Shown: piece by piece, positions 59,820 to 64,000 of the stretch
Position numbering within the stretch: position 1 is the first letter of the stretch
Layout: each line of letters begins with the position of its first letter
Origin: an uncultured Clostridia bacterium
GTDB lineage: Bacteria > Bacillota > Clostridia > Oscillospirales > Acutalibacteraceae
Reading direction: 5' to 3'
Length of the DNA stretch: 64,000 nt
Assembly: GCA_904420015.1 (NCBI GenBank)
Contig: CAJFTS010000044.1
Span: 1 to 64,000, forward strand
The notes under the pieces: model-generated
Told to the model about the DNA's origin: nothing
The model's database searches: none
The model's input: only the letters and a program-made list of their open reading frames with translations
Translations under genes and position numbers: made by a program

Positions 59820-61555
59820 CAGAGCGCCTCCTTCGCGTATTGCTCCAAACTTTGCTGGGCCGTCCAAAGCGCGGCATACGGGCCGGCATGGGTAAGAAGC
59901 TCTTCATGCGTCCCCTCTTCGGCAATTGCGCCGTCCTCGAGCACATAAATAAAATCGGCATTCACCACATTGGCAAGGCGGTGAGAAATAAGAAGGACGG
60001 TTTTGGTCTCCGCCAGCTTATGAATCTGCTCCATAATGTCGTTTTCGCTCTCCACGTCGATGTTGGAGGTCGCCTCATCGAAAAGATAAACCGGGCTGTC
60101 GTGTAAAAGCGCCCGGGCGAGGGCCAAGCGTTGACATTGCCCGCCGGAAAGGTTGGAAGCCTTTTCTGCAAGGGGGGTATCCAGCCCCTGTTCCCCGCGC
60201 AGAAAATCGGCGAGCTTGGTTTGCTCAAGCACCGCCCAGAGCTCCTGGTCGGAGGCGTTGGGCTTCCCCATAAGCAGATTGTCGCGCACGGTCCCTTTGA
60301 ACAGATAACTGTTGTGGCTGATATAGGTCAGATGCATCATCAGGCTGTCCTCATAGACATCCGTCAGCTCTACGCCGCCGATGGCGACCGAGCCGGTGTA
60401 TCCTTTGTTGCGCCCCATAAGGATGGAAGCAATGGTGGACTTGCCGCAGCCGCTCTCCCCTACCAGTGCGGTAAAGCTGCCCTGCGGGAAGCGCAGATTC
60501 ACCCCATGCAGGATCTCCCGGTCGGGCTCATAAGAAAAATGCAGGTCCCGGCAGACGATGTCGCAGACGGCCGGAAGGCTTTCCTGGATCTCCTTCTCCT
60601 CCTCCGGCAGATCCAACAGCCTAAAGATTTTATCGCTGGCAGCCATACCGTTCATCGCGATGTGAAAAAAGCTGCCCAACTGCCGCATCGGGATGAAGAA
60701 ATCCGCGGCAAGCAGGATAATTAACAAGCATCCGGCCAGGGTAACGCCGCCGGAAGCATACTGGGTAACCGCCAGAATAATCCCCAGCGCCGCACCGCCG
60801 TAGGCTACCAAATCCATGATGGTGATGGAATTGAGCTGCATGGTCAGCACCTTCATGGTAATCTTGCGGAATTTTTCCGCTTCCACATCCATCTCATCTT
60901 TTTTAAATGCATCCGCCTGGTAAATTTTTAAGGTCGTCAGACCTTGCAGGTTCTCCAGGAAGGTGTCACCCAGCGCCGTATACTGTCCCCAATATTTGGA
61001 GAGCAGCTTTTTCGCCCAGGTCTGTACCGCCGCGATGGCGATGGGAATGAGCGGTACGCAGATCAAAAGCACCACTGCGGAGAGAAAATTGACAAAGCTC
61101 AGCACCACAAACAAGGTCAGCGGCGCGAGCATGCTGTAGAAAAATTGGGGCAGATAGGCGCCGAAATAGGTCTCCAGCTGGTCTACCCCCTCGACCGCCA
61201 CCTGCACCACCTCCGAGGTTTTCACCTGCTCGCGGTAGGAGGAACCCAGCCGAAGGAGCTTTTTGTAGATCAGCTCCCGCAGCGTCCTTTTCACCGCCTT
61301 GGAGGAAAGATACCCCATACGGCTGGCTCCCGTGGTGCAAAGCAGCCGCACAAGGATGGATACCAGGGCGACCGCCGCCACCGTCAAAAAGCTGCTCATG
61401 TCCGCCGTTTTGTTGAGCAGACCTTGCAGCAGCATAGTGACGCTGAACATCATGGCGATGTTCGCCGCTAAGGAACACCACTGCAACACCACGTTGCAGG
61501 CGATGTACTTTTTGCTCTCGCTGACCGTTGCGATCAGCCGTTTGTTAATCATCAT
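59819..61555 (-). CDS. ABC exporter half-transporter (CydD-like), first of a pair
   Basis: The 578-residue protein has six membrane helices (about 20-300) and an ATPase with GESGCGKST, ISHNSYLF, LSGGQCQR and DEATSNID. The membrane part contains the EGVDQLETYFGAYLPQF segment characteristic of CydD-type half-transporters. AAGGCGG precedes the ATG. CydCD-type exporters move thiols or handle heme; the cyd oxidase is not in this window, so a role tied to heme or peptide/siderophore flux with the adjacent ECF genes is inferred. Confidence 0.88.
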   Translation of the reverse strand: MMINKRLIATVSESKKYIACNVVLQWCSLAANIAMMFSVTMLLQGLLNKTADMSSFLTVAAVALVSILVRLLCTTGASRMGYLSSKAVKRTLRELIYKKLLRLGSSYREQVKTSEVVQVAVEGVDQLETYFGAYLPQFFYSMLAPLTLFVVLSFVNFLSAVVLLICVPLIPIAIAAVQTWAKKLLSKYWGQYTALGDTFLENLQGLTTLKIYQADAFKKDEMDVEAEKFRKITMKVLTMQLNSITIMDLVAYGGAALGIILAVTQYASGGVTLAGCLLIILLAADFFIPMRQLGSFFHIAMNGMAASDKIFRLLDLPEEEKEIQESLPAVCDIVCRDLHFSYEPDREILHGVNLRFPQGSFTALVGESGCGKSTIASILMGRNKGYTGSVAIGGVELTDVYEDSLMMHLTYISHNSYLFKGTVRDNLLMGKPNASDQELWAVLEQTKLADFLRGEQGLDTPLAEKASNLSGGQCQRLALARALLHDSPVYLFDEATSNIDVESENDIMEQIHKLAETKTVLLISHRLANVVNADFIYVLEDGAIAEEGTHEELLTHAGPYAALWTAQQSLEQYAKEAL

Positions 61556-61685
61556 GATTTTTTCCGCCTTTAAAAAGATTTCTCATAACCGCCTTGACCC
61601 CGGAACAAAAGGCGAGTATTGCCGCCGCGAAGGCGAGGGATATGAGCTCACTTCCAAGAAACCGCATCGTGTCGTACACCTGCAT
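61545..61685 (-). CDS. 46-residue membrane protein
   Basis: A frame from ATG 61685, with GGGAGCG just upstream, encodes a small protein with one hydrophobic helix (about residues 10-30: GSELISLAFAAAILAFCSGV) between polar ends (MQVYDTMR and Lys/Asn-rich tail). It lies in the otherwise empty gap between the DtxR gene and the first half-transporter and overlaps the latter's start by 11 nt, so it is translationally coupled. It may be a small subunit or regulator of the exporter. Predicted only from frame, ribosome site and context. Confidence 0.55.
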   Translation of the reverse strand: MQVYDTMRFLGSELISLAFAAAILAFCSGVKAVMRNLFKGGKNHDD

Positions 61686-61718
61686 ATCCGCTCCCTTCTA
61701 TTTCCAGGCTCCGCTGGG

Positions 61719-62090
61719 TTATTTGCTCTGCCTTTCCGCCAGGTTCTTCAGCGCCTGGTAGCTTTCCGGGCTGACGGCATGCTCCATCTGACAGGCGTCT
61801 CTGTCGGCGGTCTTTTTGTCCACGCCAAGCCCTTCGAGCAGGCTTTGAAAGGTTTGATGCCGCTCGTAGGTGGCTTTGGCAATCGACTGCCCGGTTTGGG
61901 TCAGATGTATCTCATGTCCTCCATCCATAAACAGATAGCCTTCCTCTTCCAAGCCCTTGAGTGCAATGGAGACCGTCGGCCTCGAAACGTTGAGCTCTTC
62001 CGCCAAGTCCACACCTCTGGCAGAACCACTTCGCCGCTGCAAAATATAGATGGCCTTCAAATAATCCTCCACGGTTTTTCTCTGCTTCAT
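61719..62090 (-). CDS. DtxR family metal-responsive regulator
   Basis: The 123-residue protein has the DtxR winged helix (VEDYLKAIYILQ, VDLAEELNVSRPTVSIALK, ..LTQTG) and the dimerization/metal region with H.TFQSLL..LGV, and the DACQMEHAVSPES metal-site helix. There is no SH3-like third domain, as in MntR-like short forms. It should repress metal-uptake genes when Fe2+ or Mn2+ is bound; its place inside the iron/ECF operon suggests autoregulation of the whole locus. Confidence 0.9.
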   Translation of the reverse strand: MKQRKTVEDYLKAIYILQRRSGSARGVDLAEELNVSRPTVSIALKGLEEEGYLFMDGGHEIHLTQTGQSIAKATYERHQTFQSLLEGLGVDKKTADRDACQMEHAVSPESYQALKNLAERQSK

Positions 62091-62127
62091 CTGACTGAAT
62101 AAGCCTCCCTTCTATCCGCTTACGGAT

Positions 62128-62153
62128 GGAAGCGTTTTTGCAAAAACGCTTCC
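62128..62153. promoter_or_regulatory. Perfect 26-bp palindrome before the DtxR gene
   Basis: GGAAGCGTTTTTG and its exact complement meet with no loop, between the ATPase stop and the DtxR start; a second ATCCG/CGGAT hairpin follows. Either an intercistronic stem-loop or an operator. Confidence 0.55.
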
Positions 62154-62160
62154 TTTCCTT

Positions 62161-62937
62161 CTAAACCGGCAAGATAAACGGCTTGCCGTCCACGCTTTTG
62201 ATGGTCAGATCCACGTCGTAAACCGATTGCACCAGGTCGGAAGTAATCACCTGCTCAGGCAGGCCGTGGCTGATGATTTTCCCGTCCTTCATGGCAATGA
62301 TCTCATCGCTGTAATAGAGAGACTGGTTGATGTCGTGGAGCACCATCACAATGGTGATCCCGTATTCCCGGTTGAGCCGACGGATCAGCTTGAGAATTTG
62401 CAGCTGATAACGGATGTCCAAATAGGTGGTCGGCTCATCCAAAAACAATATTTTGGTGTCCTGGGCCAGCGCCATAGCGATCCAGACCCGCTGCTTCTGC
62501 CCGCCCGAAAGCTCCGAAACGGGCTTGTCCTTGTGCTTGGCGGTATGGGTAATCTCCATAGCCCACCTAACCTTTTCCTCGTCCTCCTTGGCATCCGGGG
62601 ACAGCCCCATGGTGTGGTAGGGGGTCCTCCCATAGGAAACCAGCTTTTCTACCGTCAGATCCACCGGCGCGGTGTTATACTGGTGGACGATGGCCACCTG
62701 CTTGGCGTAATCTTTCAGGCGCAGCTGCTCAATATTGCGGTCCTGTAAATAGATTTCGCCTGTATCCGGCTTGAGGTTTTTGGTCATCAAGTTAAACAGG
62801 GTGGATTTCCCACAGCCGTTGGCGCCGATGAGCGTGGTAATGGTCCCCTCATGCAGCGTCAGGCTCAAGGAATTGAGCACCTGCTGTTTGCCATAGGCAA
62901 AGGAAAGGTCTTTCACAGCAAAGATATCATTGGCCAT
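62161..62937 (-). CDS. Iron-chelate/heme-type ABC transporter ATPase (FecE/FepC-like)
   Basis: The 258-residue ATPase has GANGCGKST, LSGGQKQR and DEPTTYLDI followed by a FepC-type C-terminus (VMVLHDINQSLYYSDEIIAMKDG). It energises the BtuC-type permease encoded directly upstream (11-nt overlap). The YLDIRYQ after the Walker B is characteristic of siderophore/cobalamin/heme importers. Confidence 0.92.
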   Translation of the reverse strand: MANDIFAVKDLSFAYGKQQVLNSLSLTLHEGTITTLIGANGCGKSTLFNLMTKNLKPDTGEIYLQDRNIEQLRLKDYAKQVAIVHQYNTAPVDLTVEKLVSYGRTPYHTMGLSPDAKEDEEKVRWAMEITHTAKHKDKPVSELSGGQKQRVWIAMALAQDTKILFLDEPTTYLDIRYQLQILKLIRRLNREYGITIVMVLHDINQSLYYSDEIIAMKDGKIISHGLPEQVITSDLVQSVYDVDLTIKSVDGKPFILPV

Positions 62938-63919
62938 AGCTTTGTCTCGACCTCCTCAAAAGCAGGATAAAGAAGGGACCGCCCACAACCGACATGATGA
63001 TGGACGCGCTGATTTCATAGGGAGCGGCGATGGTGCGTCCCACCGTATCCGCCAGCAGCAGCGTAAAGGCGCCCAATATAATGGTATAGGGGATCAGCAC
63101 CTTATGGTTGCTGCCCACCAAAAGACGGGCGATATGGGGAACGATTAGGCCGAGGAAGCTGATGGGACCGATGACGGCGGTGGAAATACCCGCCAGCAAA
63201 ACCGCGATCACCGATATGACGATCCGGCTGCGGGTGACGTTCACCCCCAGCGACCGGGCGGTTTTATCCTCGAGCGCCAGCAGATTGCACGAACCGGCGA
63301 CAAAGAAGGAAGCCGCCAGTCCGACGACTACATACCAAAGCAGCGTGCTGAAATCATCCCAGGTTTTCATGGTGATGTTGGCGTTGACAATGCTGGCCAC
63401 ACCGGAATAGTTGCTGCCGGTGCCGGAATTGAACGCGCTCATAATGCCGGTAAACATGGCGTTGACCGCCACGCCCACCAATATGATGCGCAGCGGCGAC
63501 AGCCCGCCCTTCCAGGAAAGGCTGTACACCAGTAAAAAAGCGACCATGCCGCCTAAAAAGGCGAAGAAGGGAGTAAAAAAGTAGAGAGCCGGGAAAAAGG
63601 CGGTAATCAGCACCGCCGCCAGGCTTGCACCGGAGCTGATGCCGATGATGCCCGGGTCCGCCAGGGGGTTTTTCATCACCGCCTGCAGCAGGACGCCGGA
63701 GACCGCAGTTGCCGCACCGCCGAGCATCGCGATGAAAATGCGGGGAAACCGCAGGTCGAAAACGGTCGCAACGTTCTCAATATACTCGATAAACAGTCCT
63801 TTGAACAGTTCCAAAGGCGTCACCTTTAGACTACCTGTATTTACCGCAAACAGGAACAAAAGCAACAGTGCCGCCGCTGTAACAGCAAAGGAAAGGATCT
63901 TTTTTCTTCTGCTCACCAT
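62927..63919 (-). CDS. FecCD/BtuC-type ABC transporter permease
   Basis: The 330-residue protein has ten helices and the FecCD signature: PRIFIAMLGGAATAVSG...QAVMKNPLADPGIIGISSGAS, the GAxxS/LLADT segment and PHIARLLVG. Substrates of the family are ferric siderophores, heme and cobalamin. GGAGGACTGC precedes the ATG. The binding-protein gene appears to end just upstream at the window edge. Confidence 0.94.
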   Translation of the reverse strand: MVSRRKKILSFAVTAAALLLLFLFAVNTGSLKVTPLELFKGLFIEYIENVATVFDLRFPRIFIAMLGGAATAVSGVLLQAVMKNPLADPGIIGISSGASLAAVLITAFFPALYFFTPFFAFLGGMVAFLLVYSLSWKGGLSPLRIILVGVAVNAMFTGIMSAFNSGTGSNYSGVASIVNANITMKTWDDFSTLLWYVVVGLAASFFVAGSCNLLALEDKTARSLGVNVTRSRIVISVIAVLLAGISTAVIGPISFLGLIVPHIARLLVGSNHKVLIPYTIILGAFTLLLADTVGRTIAAPYEISASIIMSVVGGPFFILLLRRSRQSYGQ

Positions 63920-63938
63920 AAGCAGTCCTCCTTGCGAA

Positions 63939-63973
63939 GGCGGCCGGGTATCCCAGACAGGAGCCCGGCCGCC
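63939..63973. other. Hairpin between the binding-protein gene and the permease gene
   Basis: GGCGGCCGGG and its exact complement form a 10-bp stem with 15-nt loop, just after the preceding stop codon. Lacking a T-run, it probably limits 3' decay and lets the abundant binding protein be made in excess. Confidence 0.6.
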
Positions 63974-63979
63974 TTATGT

Positions 63980-64000
63980 TTAGGATGCTTCGCCGTACAG
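63980..64000 (-). CDS. Partial gene end, probably the substrate-binding protein
   Basis: On the minus strand a frame entering from the window edge ends LYGEAS then TAA. Position before a FecCD permease gene and hairpin makes it the likely C-terminus of the iron/heme-binding lipoprotein. Only six residues are visible, so this rests on context. Confidence 0.4.
   Translation of the reverse strand: MYGEAS

Overview
The window (about 64 kb, moderately high GC, nearly gene-solid) reads as chromosome of a strictly anaerobic, spore-forming Clostridia member, most likely of the Oscillospirales/Ruminococcaceae kind. Reasons: PolC-type polymerase, spoIIM and cwlD sporulation genes, a six-cysteine SCIFF ranthipeptide with its radical SAM maturase, ThiH rather than ThiO for thiazole synthesis, a T-box in front of thrS, a HisZ-dependent short HisG, and canonical TTGACA/TATAAT promoters with 17-nt spacers throughout. 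This placement is inference from gene content, not from a search. No rRNA, tRNA, CRISPR array or intact transposase was found.

Layout. 1-6.6 kb: M23 peptidase operon, a DUF1848 radical-SAM-like gene, gdhA with a possible attenuator leader, a XerC/D recombinase and a ZIP metal transporter. 6.6-15.3 kb: a 2-hydroxyacid dehydrogenase behind T-box-controlled thrS, a MacAB-like adaptor and permease without an ATPase, radA, cwlD and a membrane protein. 15.3-21.6 kb: histidine operon hisZGDCB-A-IE, with hisH and hisF missing from their usual slots. 21.6-32.3 kb: the conserved pyrH-frr-uppS-cdsA-dxr-rseP-ispG-polC operon (translation, isoprenoid/lipid precursors, replication). 32.4-36 kb: DUF624 protein, xerD, spoIIM, proC. 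36-40 kb: SCIFF maturase, SCIFF peptide, TIGR04086 protein, yajC, tgt.

40-45.5 kb: a GH13 amylase-like enzyme, then a TPP riboswitch driving thiS-thiF-thiG-thiH-thiE (thiazole branch of thiamine synthesis). 45.6-47 kb: a small, more AT-rich accessory module (GPP34-like protein plus MerR regulator). 47-55 kb: amino-acid permease, MATE exporter, an unknown membrane protein, a possible group II intron relic, a UgtP-like glycosyltransferase with plsY (glycerolipid synthesis), and azlCD. 55-64 kb: a long, tightly overlapping minus-strand operon: FecCD-type permease, FecE-type ATPase, DtxR regulator, a tiny membrane protein, two CydCD-like exporter half-transporters, a NO-stimulated-promoter family protein and a complete ECF module (S, T and fused double ATPase). 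Its gene set resembles streptococcal heme-acquisition (sia) loci, so iron/heme handling under DtxR control is the working hypothesis. The last ATPase gene ends inside a palindromic IS200/IS605-like relic that appears to supply its stop codon.

The most rewarding items are the ECF/exporter/DtxR locus, the SCIFF locus, the his operon lacking its synthase, an apparent ATC start for rseP, an unassigned structured intergenic region at about 6.3-6.56 kb, and several small proteins.
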